The position numbers and the translations under genes were made by a program. The notes under the pieces are model-generated. The model was not told the origin of the DNA. It saw only the letters and a list, made by a program, of their open reading frames with translations, and searched no databases. 5,579 nucleotides of DNA from Hyphomicrobiales bacterium (GTDB lineage: Bacteria > Pseudomonadota > Alphaproteobacteria > Rhizobiales > Kaistiaceae). The DNA lies in assembly GCA_017305815.1 (NCBI GenBank), contig JAFKJZ010000420.1, forward strand, positions 1-5,579. The letters are read 5' to 3'. Shown piece by piece: positions 1 to 5,579 of the stretch (its first letter is position 1; each line of letters opens with the position of its first letter).

Positions 1-136
1 GAACTTCCTCGACCAGGATCTCGGCCCGGCGGTCGGCCGCGTGGTCAACGACGTCTCGGTGGAGATCGTCTCCGGCCAGATGTCGCCGGAAGACGCCGCG
101 CAGCAGATCCAGGACGCCTGGGCGCTGGAAAACTAG
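1..136 (+). CDS. C-terminus of probable sugar ABC transporter solute-binding protein (partial)
   Basis: Codons run in frame from base 2 to the TAG at 134-136 and give 44 residues; the 5' part lies outside the window. The visible tail ends with the stretch SPEDAAQQIQDAWALEN, an amphipathic helix typical of the C-terminus of family 1 extracellular sugar-binding proteins, where a 'sPeeAaqqiqdaw' type helix closes the protein. Two ABC permease genes follow on the same strand after a 72-base gap, which is the standard order for CUT1 importers. The inferred role is periplasmic capture of a sugar or oligosaccharide and delivery to the permeases. The sugar cannot be read from this fragment. The identification rests mainly on context plus the tail motif. 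Confidence 0.8.
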   Translation, partial: NFLDQDLGPAVGRVVNDVSVEIVSGQMSPEDAAQQIQDAWALEN

Positions 137-149
137 CCCCGGACGTCCC

Positions 150-188
150 GCCGCCGCGGCTTCCCTCGCCGCGGCGGCCTTTCCTCTT
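150..188 (+). terminator. GC-rich hairpin with pyrimidine/T-rich tail between binding-protein and permease genes
   Basis: Bases 150-160 pair perfectly with 168-178 (11 bp, all G-C) around a 7-base loop (161-167), followed by CTTTCCTCTT (179-188). It starts 13 bases after the binding-protein stop and ends 20 bases before the first permease start. The shape resembles a weak intrinsic terminator or a 3'-end stabilising stem. In sugar ABC operons such stems often let the binding protein be made in excess over the membrane subunits. The tail is not a pure T run, so partial read-through or mRNA protection is likelier than full termination. Confidence 0.6.
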
Positions 189-208
189 CAGCCGGAGATC
201 CCGGGCCG

Positions 209-1123
209 ATGACCCAAACCATGACTGCCGCGCATGCGCCCGGCCGCAGCGGCCGCCGCTGGAACAACGGGACCCTCCCCGTCCTCGTCCTGTTCCTGCC
301 GCCTGCCCTGCTGATCTTCACCCTCTTCGTCATCCTGCCGATGGGCGAAGCGGCCTGGTACAGCCTGTACGACTGGAGCGGCTACGGCCTGCCCGAGAAA
401 TTCATCGGCCTGAAGAACTTCGAGCTGCTGTTTCGCAACGGCGCCTTCCGCCAGGCGCTGATGAACAACGGGCTGATCATGCTCGTCTCGATCGCGATCC
501 AGATCCCGCTGGCGCTCTGGCTCGCGACGATGGTGTCGCACCGCATCCCCGGCGCGGTGTCGTTCCGGCTGATCTTCTTCATGCCCTATGTGCTGGCGGA
601 CGTCGCCGCCGGCCTGATCTGGCGCTTCGTCTATGACGGCGACTACGGCCTGTTCGCCGCCATCGCCTCGTTCTTCAACGTCGCCTCGCCCTATGTGCTG
701 GCCGACAAGAGCCTCGCCATCTACGCCGTGCTAGGCGTCATCGTCTGGAAGTATTTCGGCTTCCACATGATGCTGTTCATCGCTGGCCTGCAATCGATCG
801 ACAAGAGCTACTACGAGGCGGCCGAGATGGACGGCGCGACGCGCTGGCAGCGCTTCCGCAACATCACGCTGCCGCTGCTGGCCCCGACCATCCGCCTGTC
901 CGTCTTCTTCTCGGTGATCGGCTCGCTGCAGCTCTTCGACATGATCATGCCGCTGACCGGCGGCGGGCCGTCGAACAGCACCCAGACCATGGTCACCTTC
1001 CTCTATTCCTACGGCATCACCCGCATGAAGGTCGGCTTCGGCAGCGCCGTCGGCGTGGTCCTGTTCGTGATCTGCGTCACGCTCGCCTTCGGCTACAAGC
1101 GGATCTTTATGCGCAATGACTGA
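209..1123 (+). CDS. ABC sugar transporter permease, MalF/UgpA type
   Basis: Inner-membrane subunit of a CUT1-type sugar importer, 304 residues, a normal length for UgpA-like proteins (shorter than E. coli MalF). A basic N-terminal tail (about 1-20) is followed by hydrophobic segments near 22-43, 88-110, 118-138, 168-195, 228-248 and 275-297, consistent with six membrane helices. The cytoplasmic EAA loop that docks on the ATPase is intact: E203-A-A, G209, I219-x-L-P222. The segment LTGGGPSNSTQT (249-260) is a family signature. The ATG at 209 is chosen because GGAGA (194-198) lies 10 bases upstream; an ATG at residue 5 is worse placed. The gene's end overlaps the next permease by 8 bases, so the two are probably translationally coupled. 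It should form a heterodimer with that protein. The substrate cannot be read from the sequence. Confidence 0.95.
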   Translation: MTQTMTAAHAPGRSGRRWNNGTLPVLVLFLPPALLIFTLFVILPMGEAAWYSLYDWSGYGLPEKFIGLKNFELLFRNGAFRQALMNNGLIMLVSIAIQIPLALWLATMVSHRIPGAVSFRLIFFMPYVLADVAAGLIWRFVYDGDYGLFAAIASFFNVASPYVLADKSLAIYAVLGVIVWKYFGFHMMLFIAGLQSIDKSYYEAAEMDGATRWQRFRNITLPLLAPTIRLSVFFSVIGSLQLFDMIMPLTGGGPSNSTQTMVTFLYSYGITRMKVGFGSAVGVVLFVICVTLAFGYKRIFMRND

Positions 1124-2030
1124 TCAAACCATCATCGCCGGAAACCCCGTCACCAAGCCGTCCGCCGCATCGGCGCGGCGCCGCCGCGAGGTGTTCTCCA
1201 AGCACCGGATGAGCTTCGTCACCTGGCTCTATCTCTATGCGAGCCTCCTGCTGATCGCCGCGGTGGTGCTGCTGCCGCTGCTCACCACGGCGGTCGGCGG
1301 CTTCAAGACGCTGGGCGATCTCCGCGTCAATCCGTTCGGCCTGCCGAACCAGTGGATCTGGTCCAACTATCTCGACATCCTCGCCAGCGCCCGCTACTGG
1401 CAGATGCTCGGCAACTCGCTGATCATCGCGGTGCTTTCGGTGATCCTGACGCTTGCCGTCGCCGCCATGGCCGCCTTCACCTTCGCGCATGTGAAGTTCT
1501 TCGGCTCGGGCTTCCTGCTCAATTATTTCCTGATCGGGCTGATGTTTCCGGTCGCGACCGCCATCCTGCCGCTGTTCATCCGCATCCGCGACCTCGGCTT
1601 GCTCGATACCTATTGGGGCGTCGTGCTGCCGCAGGTCGCCTTCGGGCTCGGCATGAGCATCATGCTGTTCCGCAAGTTCTTCCAGAACGTGCCGCACGAG
1701 CTCTTCGACGCGGCGCTCGTCGATGGCTGCGGCTATATCCGCTATTTCTGGCACATCACGCTGCCGCTCTCGCGGCCGATCCTCGCGACCGTCGGCATCG
1801 TCGCCTTCGTCAATTCCTGGAACAGCTACCTGCTGCCGCTGATCCTGCTCAACACCGAGGGCAAGTATCCCTGGCCGCTCGGCATCATGGTCTACCAGGG
1901 CGAATTCTCGACAGAATGGCAGCTTGTGCTCGCCTTCATCACGCTCACCATCCTGCCGACGATCATCGTCTTCTTCGCGGCGCAGAAGCACATCGTCGCC
2001 GGCCTGACCGCCGGCGCGGTGAAGGGATAG
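1116..2030 (+). CDS. ABC sugar transporter permease, MalG/UgpE type
   Basis: Second membrane subunit of the same importer, 304 residues. A polar, Arg-rich N-terminal tail (1-33) precedes hydrophobic segments near 35-61, 98-122, 130-155, 163-187, 221-243 and 267-290. The EAA loop is present with correct spacing: D198-A-A, G204, I214-x-L-P217. Two positions vary from the usual pattern: Asp198 stands for Glu, and Cys205 stands for the Ala after the Gly. The C-terminus QKHIVAGLTAGAVKG (290-304) is the hallmark ending of MalG-type subunits. The ATG sits inside the end of the preceding gene (overlap ATGACTGA, 1116-1123). No strong ribosome binding site is seen, so coupled re-initiation is likely. 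No ATPase gene follows; the next gene is convergent. The nucleotide-binding subunit must lie upstream of the window or elsewhere, possibly a shared MsmK/UgpC-like protein. Confidence 0.95.
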   Translation: MTDQTIIAGNPVTKPSAASARRRREVFSKHRMSFVTWLYLYASLLLIAAVVLLPLLTTAVGGFKTLGDLRVNPFGLPNQWIWSNYLDILASARYWQMLGNSLIIAVLSVILTLAVAAMAAFTFAHVKFFGSGFLLNYFLIGLMFPVATAILPLFIRIRDLGLLDTYWGVVLPQVAFGLGMSIMLFRKFFQNVPHELFDAALVDGCGYIRYFWHITLPLSRPILATVGIVAFVNSWNSYLLPLILLNTEGKYPWPLGIMVYQGEFSTEWQLVLAFITLTILPTIIVFFAAQKHIVAGLTAGAVKG

Positions 2031-2039
2031 CCCAAGCGG

Positions 2040-2051
2040 CGGGCCGGCCCG
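2040..2051. repeat. 12-bp perfect palindrome in the convergent intergenic gap
   Basis: CGGGCCGGCCCG reads the same on both strands. It lies 10 bases after the second permease stop and 30 bases before the end of the convergent GH130 gene. No T run follows on either strand. It may be only a by-product of high GC, or part of the transcript-end region of both operons. Confidence 0.35.
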
Positions 2052-2080
2052 GCAACGGTCCGGTCCGCCTCGAACCCCGG

Positions 2081-3157
2081 TCACCCAGCCGCCGGAAGCA
2101 CTTCCGGCACCATAAGCCGCGCCACACCGATGCGGTCGTCGGCCATGCCGTAATAGACATCGAAGCGGTCGGGCGTGCCGAGATCGTCGCGCCGGTCGAC
2201 GCCGGTCGGGAACACGACGCTGTCGACCGTCCCCTCCCATTCCAGCGGGCCATCGGGCACCAGGACCGGGTCTGGAGAGCGATAGACAACCCGGTTCGGA
2301 TGGGCCTTCGACAGGATCATCGCGCCGGCCGAGTAGCAGAGCTTCCGGCCATGCAGGCTCGGATGAAAAATGTCGCCGACACCGTGATAGATCATCAGCC
2401 AGCCGTGCCGGCAGGGAATGGGCGGCGCCCCGCCACCGATCTTCAGGCGCTCCCAGATCGCCTCGGGGCAGATCAGCCGGTGGTGCTCGGCGAACTGGCC
2501 GAGTTGCGGCCTGCCGCCTTGGGTGCCGAGCCGGCAATAGGAAATCCAGATGCACTCGCGATAGGTGTCCTGCGGCTGCGAGGCCGGCTTGTGGATGGTC
2601 TCCTCCGGCCGGGTTCCGGGGAACAGCGGCCTATGGATCAGGCCGAGCGTCGGCCTTCCCATCGGGTCGGGCACGAGCGCGCTGAAGATGCTGGCGTCCT
2701 TGTCATCGACATCGACGAAGCCGATGCCGTGATAGTTGCGGAATGTCGCCAGCCCCAACCGATGCCAGTGCAGCAGATCGTCGGAAACGGCGATAGCGAT
2801 CCGGGGCCCGCGCGACGACAGCGCCGTATAGGTCATCACATAATGGTCGAGCGCCTCGACATAGCTGATGCGCGGATCCTCGCAACCGCCGCCATTCTCC
2901 CGCAATTCGTAATCGGCCTCGGGTTCGAGCGCGATGCCCATGCGCTCGACGCCCTTCGGATCGCCGGCCGCATCGAACAGGACGCGGGCGATGCCGATCC
3001 GGGAGAAATTGCCCTTCGCGACCAGGCGCGGGAACAGATAGAGCTGGCCGTCCCGTCCCCGGATGGCGGCTGGATTGAGCACGCCCTCCGCCTCGTTCGG
3101 CTCGCCCGCCGCCGGCTCCATGATCAGGCCGATCCGCTGCAGCTCGAAATCCCTCAC
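2081..3157 (-). CDS. GH130 family mannoside phosphorylase / beta-mannosidase
   Basis: A 358-residue cytoplasmic protein (no signal peptide) of the five-bladed beta-propeller GH130 family. Seen motifs: VLNPAAIRGRDGQLYLFPR (26-44), GCEDPRISYVEALDHYVMTY (91-110), SDDLLHWHRLG (125-135), HRPLFPG (175-181), KIGGGAPPIP (239-248), GWLMIYHGVG (252-261), a long conserved C-terminal block (272-318) and DVYYGMADDRIGVARL (333-348). Asp94 of the E-D-P-R motif matches the family's catalytic acid. Lys239 and His258, 19 residues apart, match by recalled spacing the Lys/His pair that binds phosphate in characterised phosphorylases. That favours phosphorolysis of a beta-mannoside to alpha-mannose-1-phosphate over hydrolysis, but subfamily and linkage cannot be fixed here. 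The start is GTG (3157-3155), overlapping the upstream HAD stop as GTGA, with GGAGAAGG about 10 bases upstream. It is therefore the second gene of a coupled pair. Confidence 0.9.
   Translation of the reverse strand: MRDFELQRIGLIMEPAAGEPNEAEGVLNPAAIRGRDGQLYLFPRLVAKGNFSRIGIARVLFDAAGDPKGVERMGIALEPEADYELRENGGGCEDPRISYVEALDHYVMTYTALSSRGPRIAIAVSDDLLHWHRLGLATFRNYHGIGFVDVDDKDASIFSALVPDPMGRPTLGLIHRPLFPGTRPEETIHKPASQPQDTYRECIWISYCRLGTQGGRPQLGQFAEHHRLICPEAIWERLKIGGGAPPIPCRHGWLMIYHGVGDIFHPSLHGRKLCYSAGAMILSKAHPNRVVYRSPDPVLVPDGPLEWEGTVDSVVFPTGVDRRDDLGTPDRFDVYYGMADDRIGVARLMVPEVLPAAG
2091..2108. repeat. Inverted repeat at the 3' end of the GH130 gene (possible bidirectional transcript end)
   Basis: GCCGGAAG (2091-2098) pairs perfectly with CTTCCGGC (2101-2108) around a 2-base centre, giving a tight hairpin on either strand. 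It overlaps the last codons of the GH130 gene and lies about 60 bases beyond the convergent permease stop. No T run follows on either strand, so intrinsic termination is uncertain. It could stabilise or end both converging transcripts. Confidence 0.4.
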
Positions 3158-3912
3158 GGATGCGCGCCCTTCTCCAGGCAGGCAAGGAAGGCCTCGATGA
3201 CCCGCTTGGTCTCCTCCGGATCGCGGACGCGGATCGAGGTGACGCCCGCCTGCTTGGCGGGATAATCATTGCCGCCCGGGAAAATGGCATCGCCGACGAA
3301 CACCATGTCGGCGATCGGAATGCCCAGCGTATCCCGCAGTTTCTGGATGCCATAGGCCTTGTCGATGCCGGGCATGGTGATGTCGATCGAGGTGGCGCCG
3401 CCGAGATTGACCGAGAAGCGCGGGATCAGCGGCTGCAGGATCGCCTTGATCCGGTTGCGCTTGGCGAAATCGGGGTCCCACTGCTTCTTTTCGTCGAGCG
3501 GCGCCTGCTGGCCGAGCGCGGAAAGCGTGATCTGGCTGCCACGATCCTCGATCAGTTCGCCCCAGTGCTTCTCCGGACGGTAGCCGGTTTCGTCGAGCGC
3601 GCGGTTGAGCGCCGCGATGATCTGCGTCTTCTCCTCGGGGCTGAAGTCTTCGGCGTAGAGCTTCTTCCAGCCACCGTCATAGCTATAGAACTGCGTGCCG
3701 CAGGTGGGCAGCATCGACAGGTCGATGAGACGGTCGTCCTGCGGCAGGTTGCTCAGCACCTGGGTCTCGAACTGCTCCCAGGCGCCGCCGGAGATGATCG
3801 CGACCTTGACGACCTCCAGCAGGCGCACTAGCAATTCCGCCATTTCCGGATCGAGCGCCGACTTGCTTTCGGCGAGCGTTCCATCGAGGTCGAAGACGGC
3901 CAGCTTTTTCAT
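3154..3912 (-). CDS. HAD-IIB hydrolase, eukaryotic-type phosphomannomutase-like
   Basis: A 252-residue cytoplasmic HAD enzyme. Motif I is FDLDGTL (7-13; D8 nucleophile, D10 acid/base), motif II S41-G-G, motif III K185 in PGIDKAYGI, and motif [14 protein letters not shown] (205-216; D208, D216). The C2B cap (about 80-180) carries [16 protein letters not shown] (121-136), which lines up residue for residue with the IEFRNGMLNVSPIGR segment of human PMM2. [15 protein letters not shown] (171-185) matches the following PMM block. The ATG at 3912 is chosen because motif I follows at once; a longer frame to 4008 would add 32 unmatched residues over inverted repeats. The gene precedes and overlaps the GH130 gene by GTGA. 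Likely roles are mannose-1-phosphate to mannose-6-phosphate conversion, or sugar-phosphate phosphatase. Recalled PMM2 residues R21, R134 and R141 are K17, Q135 and K142 here, so mutase function is uncertain. Confidence 0.85.
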   Translation of the reverse strand: MKKLAVFDLDGTLAESKSALDPEMAELLVRLLEVVKVAIISGGAWEQFETQVLSNLPQDDRLIDLSMLPTCGTQFYSYDGGWKKLYAEDFSPEEKTQIIAALNRALDETGYRPEKHWGELIEDRGSQITLSALGQQAPLDEKKQWDPDFAKRNRIKAILQPLIPRFSVNLGGATSIDITMPGIDKAYGIQKLRDTLGIPIADMVFVGDAIFPGGNDYPAKQAGVTSIRVRDPEETKRVIEAFLACLEKGAHP

Positions 3913-3927
3913 GATCGATCCGGATTG

Positions 3928-3940
3928 CCTGTCCGACAGG
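3928..3940. repeat. 13-bp perfect palindrome in the HAD-IIB gene leader (possible operator)
   Basis: CCTGTC (3928-3933) and GACAGG (3935-3940) are reverse complements around a single central C. The site lies 16 to 28 bases upstream of the HAD-IIB start codon. It could bind a dimeric regulator close to the gene or fold in the mRNA, although a 1-base loop favours the DNA-site reading. Its CTGTC and CAGG-AA elements resemble parts of the larger palindrome at 4045-4063. Confidence 0.4.
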
Positions 3941-3943
3941 AAC

Positions 3944-3960
3944 CGTCGCGGGGCGCGACG
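3944..3960 (-). repeat. Hairpin-forming inverted repeat in the HAD-IIB gene leader
   Basis: CGTCGCG (3944-3950) pairs with CGCGACG (3954-3960) around a 3-base G loop (+ strand). It lies directly beside the 3928-3940 palindrome. In the leader RNA of the HAD/GH130 operon it would form a 7-bp stem about 30 to 50 bases before the start codon. No T tract follows, so it is not a clear attenuator; its role is unknown. Confidence 0.4.
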
Positions 3961-4044
3961 AGGCGGGATCTTTCCAGGCACGAAGATACCACGCCGGTCC
4001 AGCAACAACGGGGCGGCGGGAAGCCCGTTCCGTGATGCACAAAA

Positions 4045-4063
4045 TTCCCTCTGTCACAGGGAA
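4045..4063. promoter_or_regulatory. 19-bp operator-like palindrome
   Basis: TTCCCTCTGTCACAGGGAA is an inverted repeat centred on base 4054, with 8 of 9 position pairs complementary; the one mismatch is C4051 against C4057. Odd-length dyads of this size with a fixed centre are typical sites for dimeric repressors or activators of the LacI, GntR or similar families. No regulator gene is visible in the window. The site sits in the divergent gap 133 bases from the HAD-IIB start and 187 bases from the gnd start, so it could act on either gene. An RNA hairpin is unlikely because the loop would be too small. Confidence 0.5.
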
Positions 4064-4073
4064 CGGCTATCAT
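4045..4073 (+). promoter_or_regulatory. Candidate sigma-70 type promoter for gnd
   Basis: TATCAT (4068-4073) matches five of six bases of the -10 consensus. Seventeen bases upstream is TTCCCT (4045-4050), a poor -35 match (three of six). If real, transcription would start near 4080, giving a leader of about 170 bases before gnd, and the 19-bp palindrome would cover the -35 element and most of the spacer, which suits repression. A second TACAAT at 4113-4118 has no acceptable -35 partner. Confidence 0.25.
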
Positions 4074-4249
4074 CGCGGACAAGCCGGCGAAATCGCCCGC
4101 GCCCATGGCGGCTACAATGCGACGACGCCGGCGCTATCTCTTCCCGAACCCCTCCGGGGCCAAGACAGGAAGGCCGATCCCGATCTTCCCGAAAGGCCCC
4201 TTCCCTACGCAAGCTTGCCTTCGACACTCTCTCGCGAGGAACGATTGAA

Positions 4250-5281
4250 ATGCAGATTGGTGTGATCGGACTGGGACGCATGGGCGGAAACATTGCACGC
4301 CGCCTGATGCGGGACGGTCATCGTTGCGTCGTCTTCGACCGCAATCCCACCGCCGGCGAGGCGCTGGCCATGGAGGGTGCGATCGTCGTCCGGTCGCTGG
4401 AAGAGATGGTGTCGTCGCTGACGGAACGGCCGCGCGCGATTTGGCTGATGCTGCCCGCCGGCAAGATCACCGAAGACACCATCGCCGAACTGGAAGGCCT
4501 GGTGCAGGCCGAGGACATCCTGATCGATGGCGGCAACGCCTTCTACAAGGACGATATCCGCCGGGCCCGCCACCTCGCCGAAAAGGGCATCCGCTATGTC
4601 GATTGCGGCACGTCAGGCGGCGTCTGGGGACTCGAGCGCGGCTACTGCATGATGATCGGAGGCACAAACGAGGCGGTCGAGCATCTCGATCCGATCTTCG
4701 CGACGCTGGCGCCCGGCCTCGGCAGCATCCCGCGCACACCCGGCCTCGGCGACGCCGTCTCCCGCGCCGAGCGCGGCTATATCCACACCGGGCCGGCCGG
4801 CTCCGGCCATTTCGTCAAGATGGTCCATAACGGCATCGAATACGGGCTGATGCAGGCCTATGCCGAAGGCTTCGACATCCTGCGCAACAAGGATTCGACC
4901 GAGTTGCCGGAAGACGAGCGGTTCACGCTCGACATCGCGGAGATCGCCGAGGTCTGGCGGCGCGGCAGCGTCATCACCTCCTGGCTGCTCGACCTCGGCG
5001 CCGCCGCGCTGGCGCGCGACCCGCAGCTGCAGGAATTCTCCGGTTTCGTGCAGGATTCCGGCGAGGGCCGCTGGACCGTGCAGGCGGCGATCGAGGAGGC
5101 CGTACCGGCCGATGTCCTCACCGCTTCGCTCTATGCCCGCTTCCGAACCCGGATGGAGCTGCATTTCGGCGACAAGATGCTGTCGGCGATGCGGTTCGGC
5201 TTCGGCGGCCATCTGGAGGGCAAGACGCCGATCACCCCGCAGGCGACGACGCGCTCCGCGCTTTCGGACGCCGGGGAGTAA
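4250..5281 (+). CDS. gnd: 6-phosphogluconate dehydrogenase, decarboxylating, short form
   Basis: Oxidative decarboxylation of 6-phosphogluconate to ribulose-5-phosphate in the pentose phosphate pathway, cytoplasmic. The 343-residue protein opens with the Rossmann motif [11 protein letters not shown] (4-14). It continues with [14 protein letters not shown] (93-106), the substrate signature [14 protein letters not shown] (118-131), and the catalytic helix [20 protein letters not shown] (184-203), where K190, H193, N194 and E197 match the catalytic and substrate-binding set. It is much shorter than the roughly 470-residue classical enzyme and fits the YqeC/GndA-like group, which is usually NAD-preferring. 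Residues about 158-177 are a Pro/Gly-rich stretch before the catalytic helix, longer than in the shortest homologues. The ATG at 4250 has GAGGA (4236-4240) 9 bases upstream; the frame is open further upstream but lacks family sequence. A HAD gene follows after 5 bases, probably in the same operon. Confidence 0.95.
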   Translation: MQIGVIGLGRMGGNIARRLMRDGHRCVVFDRNPTAGEALAMEGAIVVRSLEEMVSSLTERPRAIWLMLPAGKITEDTIAELEGLVQAEDILIDGGNAFYKDDIRRARHLAEKGIRYVDCGTSGGVWGLERGYCMMIGGTNEAVEHLDPIFATLAPGLGSIPRTPGLGDAVSRAERGYIHTGPAGSGHFVKMVHNGIEYGLMQAYAEGFDILRNKDSTELPEDERFTLDIAEIAEVWRRGSVITSWLLDLGAAALARDPQLQEFSGFVQDSGEGRWTVQAAIEEAVPADVLTASLYARFRTRMELHFGDKMLSAMRFGFGGHLEGKTPITPQATTRSALSDAGE

Positions 5282-5286
5282 GCCTC

Positions 5287-5579
5287 GTGACGGAGCCCGC
5301 GCCGATCACAACGCTGTTCCTCGCTTTAGGCGGCGTCCTGCTCACCAATGGCTGGGACCACGGATCGCGTCGCCGCGCGGCCGAAACGTTCAGGCTCGAC
5401 TGGGACGTCATGGAGACCCGGCATCAGGCGCATGTCGACGCCTATGAAAGAGGCTATCTCGGCCTCGACGGCTATCTCGACCGGGTGATCTTCAATGAGC
5501 CGCGCCTGTTCGGACGCGAGGCATTCTGGGAGTTCATGTGCGCGCAATCGCAGCCCGATCCGGGCATGCTGGCGCTGTT
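5287..5579 (+). CDS. HAD-superfamily hydrolase-like protein, 3'-truncated by window, motif I nucleophile absent
   Basis: Ninety-seven codons are visible and the frame runs off the window. The start is GTG (5287-5289), 5 bases after the gnd stop, with GGGGAG (5273-5278) 8 bases upstream, so it is very likely co-transcribed with gnd. The N-terminus TTLFLALGGVLLTNGWDH (8-25), followed by a helical cap region ending near FMCAQSQPDPGM (83-94), matches HAD phosphatases of the COG1011/YihX-like kind. In that group motif I normally reads FLDIGGVLLTNGWDH. Here the nucleophile aspartate is Ala13 (GCT, 5323-5325), followed by Leu14 from TTA, a codon rare in this GC-rich sequence. Either the protein is not a phosphatase, or this is a mutation or sequence error. 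Motifs II to IV lie outside the window. Family assignment is good; function is unknown. Confidence 0.85.
   Translation, partial: MTEPAPITTLFLALGGVLLTNGWDHGSRRRAAETFRLDWDVMETRHQAHVDAYERGYLGLDGYLDRVIFNEPRLFGREAFWEFMCAQSQPDPGMLAL

Larger units (their letters stand above)
3913..4249. other. Divergent intergenic control region, non-coding
   Basis: These 337 bases separate the start of the HAD-IIB gene (reading left) from gnd (reading right), so both promoters should lie here. No open frame within it resembles a protein or has a ribosome binding site. It holds three inverted repeats (3928-3940, 3944-3960, 4045-4063), a weak promoter candidate (4045-4073), and small palindromes GCAAGCTTGC (4209-4218) and CTCGCGAG (4231-4238). 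The last overlaps the gnd ribosome binding site. Bases 4074-4200 show nothing else I can name. Confidence 0.7.

Noticed and set aside
1107..2555. Long - strand open frame (482 codons) opposite the second permease and over part of the GH130 gene
   Set aside because: It reads as charged, repetitive Asp/Glu/Arg/Gln sequence opposite a clear permease. It has no motif and no ribosome binding site.
1352..3265. Long + strand open frame (637 codons) across the second permease gene and the GH130 gene
   Set aside because: It overlaps two well-supported genes in other frames. Its translation is Arg/Ala/His-rich low-complexity sequence with no family motif, which is the usual shadow frame in GC-rich DNA.
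3160..3831. + strand open frame opposite the HAD-IIB gene
   Set aside because: It is fully antisense to a gene with all HAD motifs, and its own translation shows no recognisable domain.
3913..4008. N-terminal extension of the HAD-IIB protein from an ATG at 4008
   Set aside because: The 32 added residues match nothing in the family and cover two inverted repeats. The internal ATG at 3912 places motif I at residues 7-13, as usual.
3983..4008. Minus-strand promoter for the HAD/GH130 operon (TTGTTG with TATCTT)
   Set aside because: The spacer would be only 14 bases and the -10 matches four of six bases, too weak to list as a feature.
3695..4249. Upstream extension of the gnd reading frame
   Set aside because: The frame is open only because it runs antisense through the HAD-IIB gene. 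A good ribosome binding site and the Rossmann motif fix the start at 4250.
4032..4265. Small + strand open frame in the divergent gap
   Set aside because: It has no ribosome binding site or conserved motif, overlaps the operator-like palindrome and runs into gnd in another frame.
4613..5212. - strand open frame opposite gnd
   Set aside because: It is antisense to conserved 6PGDH catalytic blocks, with no domain or ribosome binding site.

Overview
The window reads as a chromosomal segment of a GC-rich alphaproteobacterium, most likely from the Hyphomicrobiales (Rhizobiales). The support is the strong G/C preference at third codon positions, the protein family variants present, and the dense gene packing. 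No genus can be named from sequence alone. I see no tRNA, rRNA, CRISPR array, insertion sequence or phage gene.

Bases 1-2030 (+ strand) hold most of a sugar ABC importer operon. It starts with the last 44 codons of a probable periplasmic solute-binding protein. A strong GC-rich hairpin follows in the gap. Then come two overlapping inner-membrane permease genes of the MalF/UgpA and MalG/UgpE types. No ATP-binding subunit lies in the window.

Bases 2081-3912 (- strand, convergent with the importer) hold a tightly coupled pair. The promoter-proximal gene encodes a HAD-IIB hydrolase that aligns along its length with eukaryotic-type phosphomannomutase. Its stop overlaps by 4 nt the GTG start of a GH130 family mannoside phosphorylase or mannosidase. 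An attractive but unproven reading is that a mannose-containing oligosaccharide is imported, cleaved by GH130 with phosphate to alpha-mannose-1-phosphate, and the product is then handled by the HAD enzyme. Several phosphate-binding arginines of true phosphomannomutase are replaced, so mutase and phosphatase activity are both open.

Bases 3913-4249 are a non-coding divergent control region. It holds a 19-bp near-perfect palindrome (4045-4063), the best operator candidate in the window, and two smaller inverted repeats in the presumed leader of the HAD gene.

Bases 4250-5579 (+ strand) hold a short-form decarboxylating 6-phosphogluconate dehydrogenase (gnd). Five bases later begins a second HAD-superfamily gene, cut by the window end. 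In it the catalytic nucleophile aspartate of motif I reads as alanine. Overall this is a carbohydrate uptake and catabolism locus. The components are known families; the unusual points are the GH130/PMM-like pair, its altered substrate residues, the operator-like palindrome and the apparently nucleophile-less HAD protein.
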